A DNA stretch of 64,000 bases from Phaeotremella fagi (GCA_001599715.1 BCHU01000003.1:124001-188000); one strand, 5' to 3'; counted from the first letter of the stretch, positions 24,288 to 34,692 are shown. Notes: generated by a model not told the origin, from the sequence alone. Made by a program: numbers and translations.

Positions 24288-24894
24288 CTAGACTTTGGTG
24301 ACTTGAGTGGCGATATCTGACTGTTCGGTCTGAGAGTTTGCTAACCCAATAACTAAGTCAAATGAGTGAAAAATGGGCTGCAGGGAGAATGAGACACTCA
24401 CTTTGGTTGTCTGGCTTACCACGTCCTAACAAACAAGCGATACGATGAAGCTGAACGACAATACTACGTTTTTCAACCTCATTAATCTCTTCTGAAACGT
24501 TGAGCGTAAAACATTTCAATTGAGATAAACAAAATTCTGTTTTTGTTAATAAATCAAGCTCTTGTTTAGTGACAGGAACTCTCTTATCTAAAGTGGCGAG
24601 AATGGGAATATTTTCAGCAGTGAGAGCATGACTATAGGAGGTAGGTAAGTTGTGAGACCATTTTTGAGTTTCTTTGTATGCTTCGTTACAGGCTTGATTT
24701 TGGATGGAGCCATGACCATAACTTCGGGAGAGGGCGAAACTTTCGATACTGCTGATATACTCTGACCATGACTTGAAGATTTCATCTACGCGTTCTATCA
24801 GTCTAAAGTTTGCGGTTGAATGATGTTTGTACACCTACCAGAGGTCCAACCTTCTTCGATATGTTTGTTCATGTATGAATCCATATTTGATGTT
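24288..24894 (-). CDS. island-1 paralog 5 (unknown family)
   Basis: The ATG at 24894 opens MDSYMNKHIEEGWTS. After a phase 1 intron near 24789-24839, the middle exon reads DEIFKSWSEYISSIESFALS and carries HNLPTSYSHAL, LATLDKRVPV and LHRIACLLGRGKPDN. A short last exon (TNSQTEQSDIATQVTKV) follows a phase 1 intron and stops at 24288; its acceptor is my best choice, not certain. The LDxxVP and HRIA boxes match paralog 4 and the gene at 29276. The function is unknown. Confidence 0.65.
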
Positions 24895-25557
24895 GAAGGG
24901 ATATGCTGTGAAGACTGGGTATGAGAGGGAGAACTCCAGATGAGATGATGAATCTCTGAAGGAGTTGTTCATGAAACCTGTCAGTGCTCCACTGAGAGTC
25001 GTCGGAAGTCATACAGTCGTGTGACGAAGATACTGTCCTTCACCAAAGTCATTTAGACTTCTTGGAAGATTACTCCTCGATCTTGTGGTGCAGAGCACAG
25101 AAATAGGAAATCACTTGCCAGCGTTGTCATGGTGTAGTCTTCTTCCGACATCAGACTTCTATCTGTCTCAAGGTGGAGATTATCTGCACCACTGTAGAAG
25201 TTGAGTATGAAATCTTTGAAAATGAGGTGGGGTAGGATACAGTTTGAAGTTCCTTGTCGGTCAATTCGGTTGACTTCACAAATCAAGTCGTGTAACGATT
25301 GCTCTGACCTGTATCAATGCATAATGTAAGAGGTGTTGTGGTTGACAGAAGGCTCATTGCTATGTACCAGTCAAGACATAAGGTATAATCCTCAAAGGGG
25401 AATACCACGCTATCCGGACAAAAGTATAGGTACGACCTGACTGGTACTCGACGAAACGACTCTTCAAATTACATCCCTTTCCAACCTAACATTGTCTACA
25501 TACTATATGTCGTGGCAAATACTCCTCTACAAACATATTGTACAGCAACCACAACCG
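24895..25557. other. intergenic within island 1
   Basis: About 660 bp lie upstream of paralog 5. A 77-codon minus-strand frame (25053-25286) is present but has no family features or linked exons. I see no supported gene. Confidence 0.35.
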
Positions 25558-26333
25558 TTAAGCTCTGAAAGAACCTCTTTCGGTATCACAAGAGTCCTTC
25601 TCGGTATTTAGCGAGGCGGTTGGTTCAGCGGAGGAGAACTCAGAAGGGTAGCCTGAAGTTTGCCTACCAGCTGAGCTATAATAGCTTTCAGGTGGAGGAG
25701 TTCTAATAAGATCTGCAAGATCTAAAGGACGTCTATCTCCACCCCCAGGTGGTGTTCTCATATCCATATCATCCATGAAACTGTCGTAGGTACCATCAGG
25801 TGGGGTTTGCGTGCCTTCGAAGTATTAGTTTCCACGTCCAAGCGGTTGTACTCAACTGAATCCTGAGCCACTGAAATCGCTCTCGACTTGAGAAGTCTCA
25901 ACTCCTGAACCATCATCATCTTCGCTGCCAGTGACTATATCAGTCATATCTGACGGATTCGGTGGATCATATCGACTTAGGCCTGAAAGGTACCCGGCGT
26001 TCTTTTCAGTGAGACGGAATCGATAGTCTTTAGGAAACCCTGATGCGATGGAGTTGGCGGTCTGGAGTGCTGATTGTTTCAAACGCTTTACATCTGCACA
26101 TGAGGAAAGGTCTTCTGAAGCATAGACATATGTGGAATAATCTTGCACAGCATCTAACCAACGGCCCCAGTACTTTTCTCGATATGCTAGAGAACGTCAG
26201 TTGTTTAAAAAAGGGGACCAAAAGTGGTCGATTGTTTTATCTTACCAAGCTGATTCATATGTTCATTGATGTTTCCAAATTGATCTTGATCGTCTCTCCA
26301 AAAATCTGATTCTGAATTAATAAAGTGACTCAT
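25558..26333 (-). CDS. island-1 paralog 6, Ser/Pro-rich tail (unknown)
   Basis: The ATG at 26333 starts MSHFINSESDFWRDDQDQF. A phase 1 intron follows, then a middle exon opening AYREKYWGRWLDAVQDYSTY with ASGFPKDYRFRLTEKNAGYL, which matches the W-x-x-W and (L/F)P-x-x-F boxes of the other paralogs. The second intron is phase 1 with an unusual GTTGAG donor. The last exon encodes a Pro/Ser/Asp-rich tail (MRTPPGGGDRRPLDLADLI ... TSGYPSEFSSAEP), stopping at 25558. No known domain is visible. It links the compact paralogs to the two acidic genes on the right. Confidence 0.65.
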
Positions 26334-26810
26334 GATTGAAGTTCAATTGGAATTTTTGTATAAAACTTGATGATTAATTTGATTATGTTAGAAAGTACAA
26401 TCACTTCAGTCGATGACATTTATTGGTGTAGCCTTCATTCATCAGCTCCACCTGTTGAGAAAGGAGGATTTGTGAAAGGTTGAACTCCGTGCTCTACCTT
26501 TTATCCTTGGAGACACTTAGAATGTTGTTGGTTTCACACCAGCAAGATCCTTTGTCTTCATTCTCATCTCCGATTTTGAATGGACGACCTAGTGTCATCA
26601 TTGTATTACATGATATGTACTATGGTGTCTGGTCAAAAGGCTCAATGTTTCAATGTACAGTCTCATTGACACCATTTTGATTTAAGGGTGAGGATTCATC
26701 AACTATGAAAACATAGAGAGGATTCTCAGGATTTATGAAATTTGATAATGAGAGTCTCCATGAGGTACATTAATCTAAACTCTATGGTTTTACAACTACA
26801 AACAACAGGT
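26334..26810. other. intergenic within island 1
   Basis: About 480 bp lie between two minus-strand island genes. I see no supported gene; it should contain the paralog 6 promoter. Confidence 0.35.
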
Positions 26811-27576
26811 TCAACTAGCCCTTGACAACTTATCATACTTTCTGACCAAATCAGCAACAGTATGATGGCTATAGCCGGTGTCTGCAGATCCATCACGCGA
26901 CCATCTCCCCGTATATTCTGAACCTGTTTGAGTGTCCGAATGACCATAGGAACTTTCAAGATGAGAACCTGAAGTCTTTTCGTCGCCAGATTCACCATAG
27001 CTTCCAGCAGAATAGGCTAACGCTCCTTCAACGCTCGGCTCGTCGTGGTCTCCAGCAAAGGAAACTGAAGTATTACCACCACTTGATTCATCGTAGCTTT
27101 CAGCTGGGTATACATTCGATTCCCATGAAGCAGATGACAGTCTACCTGGCTCGGAGGGAGTTGTCGACGTCGTACCATCAGACCTAGCCAACCTTCTCTT
27201 CAGAGCAGATAGCGTCCAATCCTGTTCACGCAAACCCTTTTCCTCGCGGGCTTGAACAGCAGAGTTCCTCGCAGATCCCCATGAATAATCTGAATTAAAC
27301 CATCAGCACTGACCTGTAGATGATACTCAACTGTGGTCGTCGTCGGTGTCATCTCCGTAACTATCCCCCTCATCGTCGTCACCAGATTCATCGTCACCAG
27401 ATTCATCATTGGTTGCAGCTTCTGAATCGTATCGGGAGTCTGACTCTGAGCCGGAACTTTCATCTTCCCCATGATAGTAATCTTCTTTCAGGAATGGTAT
27501 CAGCTGAATTGATCACAGTACATGAAATTTGAGAATATGATTGAAATGGTAAAACGAATTTGGACTCACTTGCCAT
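26811..27576 (-). CDS. acidic Ser-rich island-1 protein 7 (unknown)
   Basis: Exon 1 codes only for ATG GCA A (from 27576). After a phase 1 intron ending AAAGAAG, the middle exon is extremely acidic (NYYHGEDESSGSESDSRYDS, then GDDESGDDDEGDSYGDDTDD). A second phase 1 intron uses the same unusual GTTGAG donor as paralog 6. The last exon (YSWGSARNSAVQAREEKGL ...) holds a basic patch (SALKRRLARSDG) and a Ser/Gly/Glu-rich tail ending HTVADLVRKYDKLSRAS at 26811. There is no recognised domain, and it is likely disordered. The link to the compact paralogs rests on intron phase and position rather than sequence. Confidence 0.6.
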
Positions 27577-28088
27577 CTTTTCAATACAGTCAGGTTATGT
27601 CTGAGTTATAACTCTGATCTTTGAACGGATGCTTATTGCAGGGAAATATGATAACAGCAGGTATTAATAGTGTACCGACTGTGATTCAGCTTTACTGTAC
27701 TCCGTGTTAGGGGAAAGGGACTGCTGAACAAAGGTTCACGAGTGTTGTGTTTCATTCCGGAATTGGTCTCTCCATTGTGCAACCTCCTTAACACACTTGT
27801 GGAAGTCGTTCAGAAAGGGAAATGGAGAGAGGGATGATATGAAAACTCCACAAAATACCAATTAGAGCGTGGTGGACGGATGGGTATTGTTGAAGCACGA
27901 TGATCTAGATTTCGTGTGGCAGGCATGTTAAGCAACATCCATTGTCAACTGCCCTTTCTTTGCAGGATGTGTCTCAATTAAAATCATGTACGGTACATCA
28001 CATATTCATCGATCACCGACATACTTGCTCTAGCTATTTATCTCAAACTCGAACGAAACTCAAACAAACTTTCTACTCTTTCTCTACC
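27577..28088. other. intergenic within island 1
   Basis: About 510 bp lie upstream of protein 7. It holds an ACAAAGGT octamer at 27728-27735 that is shared with other island promoters. No gene is seen. Confidence 0.35.
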
Positions 28089-28703
28089 TCATTCGTTTGT
28101 CGTAGCAGCACTCTCTGTTTCGCCAACCTCCCCACTTTCATCATTTGAGGCCTCCCCTGATTGTACCCAGCTTGATTCGTCGCCAGAGAAAGATGGTTCA
28201 GAAGGGTATTCTGAAGTTCCTTCACTTGGCTCGGAAAAGCTCGAAGCACTTCCATTGGAGTCTCTCGATTCATCCCCCAAATCTCCGTGCCTTTCCTCGT
28301 ATGTATAATAATGAACACCAGGCTCCGCACGTGGAAGGTATTCTGGAAATCTTTCTGTTGCTGTTGGATGCCTATCGAAGTAGCCATCGGTAGCTGACAT
28401 ATATTCATTTCCATCTGAATCATATACAACATCAAAAGTAACATCTGAGAATAGTATCAGCACTCCCCTATGTACCATACTCACCTGATCTGATGCTATC
28501 AGAATCCGACTCATCCATCTCACTATTTTGGCTTGTATCATTGTCGTTGCCGACACGATCCGTATCACCCTCGCTTGAGCCCGGATTTCTGTGGGTAAAG
28601 GTGCTTCGAATGGATGAGCTGTCTTCTGTTAAATTGAAAATTAACCTTCACTCAAGACGTGTCTGACATCGCTCGTACCGGAATGAAACAACATACCTGT
28701 CAT
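28089..28703 (-). CDS. acidic Ser-rich island-1 protein 8 (unknown)
   Basis: Exon 1 codes only for ATG ACA G (from 28703). The middle exon (EDSSSIRSTFTHRNPGSSEG ... DSDSDSIRS) and the last exon (DVTFDVVYDSDGNEYMSATD ... EYPSEPSFSGDESSWVQSG ... ETESAATTNE) are joined by phase 1 introns. The product has about 170 residues and is rich in Ser, Glu and Asp, with no signal peptide. The tail motif YPSE recurs in paralog 6 (GYPSEF). The function is unknown. A perfect 12 bp inverted repeat lies upstream at 28847-28910. Confidence 0.6.
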
Positions 28704-29275
28704 CCTCAAATCTGAGGTCGTAATTTACCGTCTATACTCGGTTCAACTGAAATTGAAGGTTATGGGGAAGAAACAGAGAACGATAAAGAAAGAAGAGCCT
28801 AAATACGGCTGTTGGATTTCACAAAGAGCTGAGGACAATGGATCAATCAACAAAGGTAAAGAATCAACGATGGTATTCTACCTTTCTTGATTGTGAAGTA
28901 CCTTTGTTGAATGACAGACAATGGATACACGCTTGATTACTGTCCATTGTGATTTGCCAAATTCGAAGTGAGCTGGACAGCCTCTACGGTGGCGAGGCAA
29001 CATCGAGAGAGAGTGTCATGGTGCCTTCATCCGAAAATTACGAGGCTTCGAAAATGTCGATGGAAAATTGGGTCAAGTCGGTGTACAATTTCATGTGGCA
29101 TGAAGCGAAGTCCTGTTGTGGGTGACTACAGTAGATTCATTTTCATCATACCGTACTGGAGACAACTTGGAGAGGGAAATAAAGTATACAGCTTCCACCC
29201 TCAATCACCCCAACTCTCTCAATCCAACAATCAAATTTTAGAAAGATTTCCACCACTCGAACATTCCCTTAGATC
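28704..29275. other. intergenic within island 1
   Basis: About 570 bp. It holds the promoter of protein 8, including the inverted repeat listed separately. A 122-codon plus-strand frame at 28968-29336 overlaps the end of the next gene and has no coding character I trust. Confidence 0.35.
28847..28910. repeat. 12 bp perfect inverted repeat upstream of island protein 8
   Basis: TCAACAAAGGTA at 28847-28858 and TACCTTTGTTGA at 28899-28910 are exact reverse complements separated by 40 bases. Each arm contains the ACAAAGGT octamer seen upstream of other island genes. It could be a paired factor site or a hairpin. Confidence 0.75.
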
Positions 29276-29912
29276 TTACGTGTCAGTCGCTTCAGTGGAT
29301 GTATCTTGGTTTTCGAGCAACCAGCCAAGAGGATGAGTGGGATCCTTACTCCACTCAGGTCCTGCTCGTCAGTTTTTAACCCAGAATTACACTTACCCAG
29401 ATCGATCGCAACGTCCGACTCCAACCGTGACGCGATACGATGATAATGTAAAATGAATTCCGTATCCTGTTTGGCATCTACAATAGCCTGGTTCAAGCCA
29501 TCCTTATCATCCGTTTCATTCATCGTCTCCAGCTTACTCTGTAAATGTACCATTTCAGTCATCAGAAAGTTTTGAAATGGTGTTGTGTTGCAAGTACGAA
29601 GTACCCAAGTTGGGGTGGGGATATCTGGGTCTAAAAGTACTAAAAGATGGGCGTTGTCAGCTGAGAGTTGATGGTCATAGTGAGAACTAAGACTCTGACT
29701 ACGACTATGTCTCTCTGCAGTCTTGAAGGCTTTACGACCAGAGAGTGTGTTGTTATTGACTATCGCCTCGTAGTATTTCACGACACTACAATGCCATAAT
29801 TTCCATTGCGCTTGAACAAGCTCGCTTGGGACTTTAGTACTGTAATTAGTGTGAAGTTTCTGTATGATTCAGATCACCCACCTTGATTGGTCTCGTCTAA
29901 AGGGTGTGACAT
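29276..29912 (-). CDS. island-1 paralog 9 (unknown family)
   Basis: There are three exons from the ATG at 29912 (MSHPLDETNQ). The middle exon carries ELVQAQWKLWHCSVVKYYEA, LLVLLDPDIPTPTW and HYHRIASRLESDVAID. After a phase 1 intron (GTAAGT...AGCAG) the last exon encodes PEWSKDPTHPLGWLLENQDT, stopping at 29276. The LDxxxP box, HRIASRL and the Trp near the start of the last exon place it with paralogs 4 and 5. An in-frame ATG at 30098 would add 62 residues; I prefer 29912 because it gives the short first exon typical of the family. Confidence 0.68.
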
Positions 29913-30446
29913 TGTAATTTCTTCTTCTATGAGCGCTGAGAGGATATTGATTTCAAATCTACTTCGTTTCTTTATTAGAAGTAGAACAACGTTCGCGATC
30001 CCGACAGTCGGGGGTGAAAGTTTCAGCTGAGTTTTGCCATTCGCCGCTTCAAATGCTGATTTCGTGAAATTCAAAGTCCCCAAGGAAGCAAACTTCATCT
30101 CAGACCATAATTCTCACAGACTGGCTGAATGTCAATTCGATCTTGCAATATGAATCAGAGGACTGAACGACAAATTCAACGGGAAAATCGAGCTGGACAG
30201 ATCGAGAGCATTCTATACGGCCTCGGGCAAAGAAGGAGAGAGTGGCGCCACGCTTACGCAAATCGGCAGGGAGAGTAACGGAAGCAAATTTATTGGGATG
30301 GAAATGGAAATGGGAAATGGAACAACATTTATAGGTTGGATTTATCAACTACTTTTATCATCCTTTTTTGTGTATAACATCAACTTGTTCACATAGCAAC
30401 ATCTAACAATCTCATTTCATAAACATCCTCAATAACCTAAACAAAA
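29913..30446. other. divergent region between island 1 and MIX17
   Basis: About 530 bp. Two minus-strand frames (29874-30098 and 30100-30348) abut here. Both contain a KFAS...TL phrase but are separated by a stop and have no good splice. They may be leader sequence of paralog 9 or remnants of an older gene. A TATAAAT string occurs near 30334. Confidence 0.3.
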
Positions 30447-31103
30447 ATGCCCAGATCCGTAAGTACCCTCTCCCTTTTCGATCGATCGAAACGAATCAAA
30501 ACTGATCAAGAACGTTTTTCATTTCTTGCCACCCCTCCCTCTCCCAACTCGACAACCAACATCCACCCTAATAGTCCGGTAGATCCTCCGCTCGTCCAGC
30601 AGCTCGTCCAGCCGCTCCCTCCCAACCATCAGGATCAAGAGGTGCCCACACTGCCGCCTACCCAGCTCAACACGCTCCAGCCCAACCCCAAGTCGCCCAA
30701 CAAGGTCGTCAACCTGGTCTTTTAGCTTCAGCAGCTTCAACTATGGGTGGTGCGATGGCCGGATCAGTCGTTGGTCACGGTATCTCTAATATGCTTTTTG
30801 GTTCTTCGAGACCTGCTGAAGCTGCTCCACCTCCTGCTGAGTATGCTCAACAACAGGCTAATCAACAGAACGTTGGTGGTAGTTGTGATATCCAAGCTAA
30901 AGGTGGGTTTGTGGTAAAGGTTTGTGAATCATCCTGACTGTCTTTTAGATTTCACAAAATGTCTCGAAGCTACTAACGGTGATATGCAATCTTGTGGTTA
31001 CTATCTTGAAGCCCTTAGTGAGTGATCCATTTTTCGACTCAGTAGAGTATATTTGCTAACACACTTTACAGAGGCATGTCAAGCCGCTGCTCGTCCTTAC
31101 TAA
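30447..31103 (+). CDS. MIX17: Mix17/CHCHD2-CHCHD10 family protein
   Basis: This is a mitochondrial intermembrane-space twin-CX9C protein linked to respiratory-chain and cristae maintenance. Exon 1 is 12 bases of coding (MPRS, 30447-30458). A 116 bp intron follows to 30574, and then three more exons. The protein has an Ala/Pro/Gln/Arg-rich N-terminus, a Gly/Ala hydrophobic stretch (MGGAMAGSVVGHGISNMLFG), and a CHCH domain whose cysteines (C-x9-C and C-x9-C) are spread over the last exons, ending LKACQAAARPY. All three splice junctions keep frame. Confidence 0.93.
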
Positions 31104-31219
31104 GCGAAATTGAACGACGAAAGTGCATATGGATATAGTTAGAAATTGCATTGATGATGAATAATGTGTGACACCGCTCCCAGACACCCCAAACCCTCGT
31201 TACCCAGTTTTCACTGCAC

Positions 31220-32436
31220 TCACGCTCTCTTCTTAGCATGGAACATGTAATTACACCCCTCCCCCAAAGTCTTACTCCAAGTCCCTTCAACCCCACTCCA
31301 CAACCTCCAAGCACCAGCCAATGGATCATAAACGATCCCCTGCGTACTTCCAACCTCCCCAAATCTTATGTCGGAAGCGTCATCGTTTCTTTCCCAAATT
31401 TCATGTCCACCCATTTCTTTGTAGATGAAAGAACGTAGTTCGTGGGGTTTAACGAATTTTGAATAGGTGTGGGTTCCGGGGGTTACTAATCTTAGAACAT
31501 CCTCTGCTAATGTTAGAGTGAGAAGTTGGGAGAGGGGTGTACGTGAGATCGTTGAAAGTAAAAGGTGACCACCCGGCTATAATTCAATCATCAATTTCAA
31601 GTTCTCCATAAATTTTATTGTTGGAATACAAGACATACCTTAACCATGTCACCTAGACATTTCAAAAATTCTCCAGGTTCATCAACATGTTCCAAAACCT
31701 CCATTGAACAAACTACGTCGAACTTTTCACCCTCATCACGTAATTTTTCAGCGGACGTATGTCGATATTCCAATGATCCTTTTGACGATGATTTCTTGTT
31801 CTTGTTGAAAGGTAAGAAGGGATCGTTGGAGGCGTGTAAAGAAGCTATAGCTATGTTGGACGGTGAAGCGTCGATTGCTAATGTATCTCCACCAAGTCTA
31901 GCGAGACTCTAACCAGAAAAATCCAAATCAGTTAGTGTTTTGAATTGAACGAGAGAGCCAATACCTACCTCGGCCAATAATCCACCACCACACCCAACGT
32001 CCAAAACCCTTTTACCAGCTAACCATCTTCCAACCCCCTTCCCAGTCTCGTCTTTATCATGACGATTCTCAAAACTCCACGGGACGTCGTTGGAAGGATC
32101 TAACGCAACTTTCTGTCTGATGTATTCAACTCGAACTGGATTCATTCGATGTAACAACCCAAATTCTCCTGATTCGTTCCACCATTCCGATGATAGTTTC
32201 GAGAAATGAGAGATCTCATCTTGGTTTATCGTTGTGAATGGTGAGTTGGAGTTTGAGTTTGAGGTTGAGGTTGAAGTTGAGGCATGGGAAGATGAATTTG
32301 ATGGTGTGGAAAATGTGGAATTTTTTCGAATGATTCGTGATGTAAATTTCAAGTTGTTTTGGGTGGATGTGGATGTGGATGATAGTATCGATCGATTTGC
32401 TGGCCGCAAGACCTTCTGTGCAGATATCCTTGACAT
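31220..32436 (-). CDS. COQ3: Coq3, ubiquinone biosynthesis O-methyltransferase
   Basis: Coq3 carries out both O-methylations of coenzyme Q synthesis in the mitochondrial matrix using SAM. A Ser/Arg/Asn-rich presequence starts at 32436. The Coq3/UbiG opening (SKLSSEWWNESGEFGLLHRMNPVRVEYI) follows, then the SAM motif VLDVGCGGGLLAESLARLG, VVCSMEVLEHVDEP and PGGHLLLSTISRT. The last exon ends CNYMFHAKKRA. There are about three exons. It shares a promoter of about 205 bp with ALG13. Confidence 0.95.
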
Positions 32437-32641
32437 CCTAAAGGTAGATGAATAAGAATATTATCAACCGTCAATCGGAAATGGATGAAAGTAAAAATGA
32501 ACGGCAAGATGGAAATGAAAAGTTGGGATATTGAATAGAGGCCCCGCCGTATTGTTGTTGCTCATCGACAATCAACTTCCAGCATCCAGCGAGACCTATC
32601 AGTACATCCTACTGGCATCTAATCAAACAACACCTATCACT

Positions 32642-33349
32642 ATGGTCTCAACACGCTCAAAGATCCGTCCCAAACCCCAAAAACTATTCGTGACAGTCGG
32701 TTCAACCCTCTTCCCAAATCTCACATCAACACTTCTAACCCAAAAAATCCTTTCCCTCCTCCTCAAAAACGACATCAAAACTCTAATCATTCAATATGGA
32801 CGAGCTAGTCTGCCAGAAAATATATTGTCTTATGTGACAGCACGGAAAAGTTCAAATACATTATATAGTTATGAAGAGGATGGACGAACGCTTGAATTGG
32901 AATTGTTTGATTTCACTAACGAATTCGAAAAGTATATTGGGGAGAGTGATGGAGTCATCAGTCATGCTGGTAAGTAAGCTCTCTTATCTGTATCATGAAG
33001 GGGAAATATACATAAATCTGAGCGTGGTATAGGATCAGGATCAATCCTATCAGTTCTACGTCGAACACCCCAAATCCCTTTGTTGGTAGTCCCAAACACC
33101 TCATTGATGGATAATCATCAAGCTCAACTTGCTGATGCGTTAAGTGAACAGGGTTATTTAATGGTATCTACTGTTGAGTAAGTTGTTTTTACTTCTGGGC
33201 GGGATCTGCGTTGTTGACATGAAAATTATAGAGATTTAAACGATGTATTACCCAAATTCATTAATGGTTCTTCGATGAAATCTTTCCCACCATATGATGG
33301 ATCGAGGTTTAGTGGGATATTAGATGAAGCTATGGGGTTTACGACGTAA
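32642..33349 (+). CDS. ALG13: Alg13, catalytic subunit of UDP-GlcNAc transferase
   Basis: Alg13 pairs with the membrane protein Alg14 on the cytosolic face of the ER to add the second GlcNAc to dolichol-PP-GlcNAc. The ATG at 32642 precedes [19 protein letters not shown], the GT28-type nucleotide-binding opening. Other markers are [27 protein letters not shown] and [20 protein letters not shown], all typical of Alg13. Two short introns lie near 32.97-33.03 kb and 33.18-33.23 kb. Confidence 0.93.
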
Positions 33350-33637
33350 TAAGATACTGAGGGACGTTCACATAGATTTGATTCAAGGTATCATCAACCT
33401 GACGAACCCAGCTAAACATGCTTACCACCAAGCAAAATTCAATGAAGCGAAATCTGTTGCATACAGTAGCTCATAGATGCTCAAATGTTGGGACTGAAGT
33501 CTATGCTATTGGGTAGAGAGTATATATCATCAGTACTTTGTTATACAGTAGTTGTCTCTGATGTACCAGACCCAATTAGCCTACGGCGTACTGCAAGCCA
33601 CATTGTTCGACTCAACTCATCTTGATCTTCAACGTTC
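33350..33637. other. short intergenic region
   Basis: About 290 bp between two plus-strand genes. It should contain the promoter of the RidA gene. Nothing else is seen. Confidence 0.4.
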
Positions 33638-34330
33638 ATGTCAATTAGAAATAAATTCACTTTCTCAACTCTACAATCATTAAAATCAACTCAACGTACA
33701 TTCTCCTCAACAGCTCTTAAGATGTCATCCCCATACTCCGTCGTTGCAACTGAGCGTAAGCTTCATTGTCATCGTTTCTCAAATGTTCGTTAAACTGACT
33801 TATCTACAGAAGCTCCTGCTGCTATTGGACCATATGTTCAGGCCGTTAAACACAACGGTGTAAGTTCTAATCTCATCTTAATGATCACCATTCTCACATC
33901 CATCAGTTGATCTACGCCTCCGGATCCATCCCACTCGACCCAACATCAATGGAAATCGTCAAAGGTGGAATCGAAGAACAGACCGTAAGCCCGTCCCACC
34001 CCATCACCGTCTTATCAATCAATTAACGAAACGTAGACCCAAGTATTCAAAAACATCAAAGCCCTCTTATCAGCTTCCTCATCATCTCCAGCGTCTGTTC
34101 TCAAAACCACAGTCTTCCTCAAATCAATGAACGATTTCGTCGCTTTCAATAAACTTTACGCTGAGTTCTTTGGGGAGACTAAACCTGCTAGAAGTTGTGT
34201 TGAGGTTGCTAGATTACCTAAAGATGTTTTGGTTGAGATTGAGTGAGTTCTTTATGTCGATGGTGTCTCGTTGAGGAGACTTTTGACTGATAACTCTTAT
34301 ACTAGGTTCATCGCCGTTGAGGAGAAGTAA
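33638..34330 (+). CDS. RidA/YjgF family (Mmf1/Hmf1-like) enamine deaminase
   Basis: RidA proteins hydrolyse reactive 2-aminoacrylate and similar enamines from PLP enzymes. An ATG at 33638 begins [20 protein letters not shown], continues TFSSTALK and reaches a second ATG at 33722 ([11 protein letters not shown]). The first 28 residues look like a mitochondrial presequence, and the second start would give a cytosolic form. The core reads [37 protein letters not shown] and [18 protein letters not shown], including the conserved substrate-binding Arg. There are about five exons, with the stop at 34328-34330. Confidence 0.93.
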
Positions 34331-34692
34331 GGGGTTCTTCGAAATCACAAAGCGAGGATTCGGGAAAATGACAAAATTTAGAAGTGTATGCATGGTGTTG
34401 AAAGACGAAATTTACATATGGGAAACATATCCATTTTCCTGATACTAACACTCAAGTTGATACATTCCACCTACCCCCATATCACCTCATGGAGAGATCG
34501 TTGACATCATTACTCCACCATTAAATCAATCCTTGGATTCCCACGAATCAACCTACCACCAAGCCATCCATTCATGATCCAATCCTTTCATCAGCGATTT
34601 AATAAAATGTCCAAGAATTGAAAGTCTTCTGTTACTTTCTACATCCATCTTTCGCCACCCTCAAAACACAATATCAAGAGTACCGCATTAAC
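34331..34692. other. intergenic region
   Basis: About 360 bp between two plus-strand genes. No further exon or RNA is seen; it presumably carries the promoter of the intronless gene at 34693. Confidence 0.4.

Noticed and set aside
28968..29336. 122-codon plus-strand frame in island 1
   Set aside because: It overlaps the last exon of paralog 9, has no family features and no exon partners.
19925..29912. idea that island 1 is a killer/meiotic-drive, toxin or heterokaryon-incompatibility cluster
   Set aside because: Expanding tandem paralogs fit such systems, but no membrane helices, dual-start poison/antidote layout, NACHT/HET or other diagnostic domain is visible, so the claim has no sequence support.
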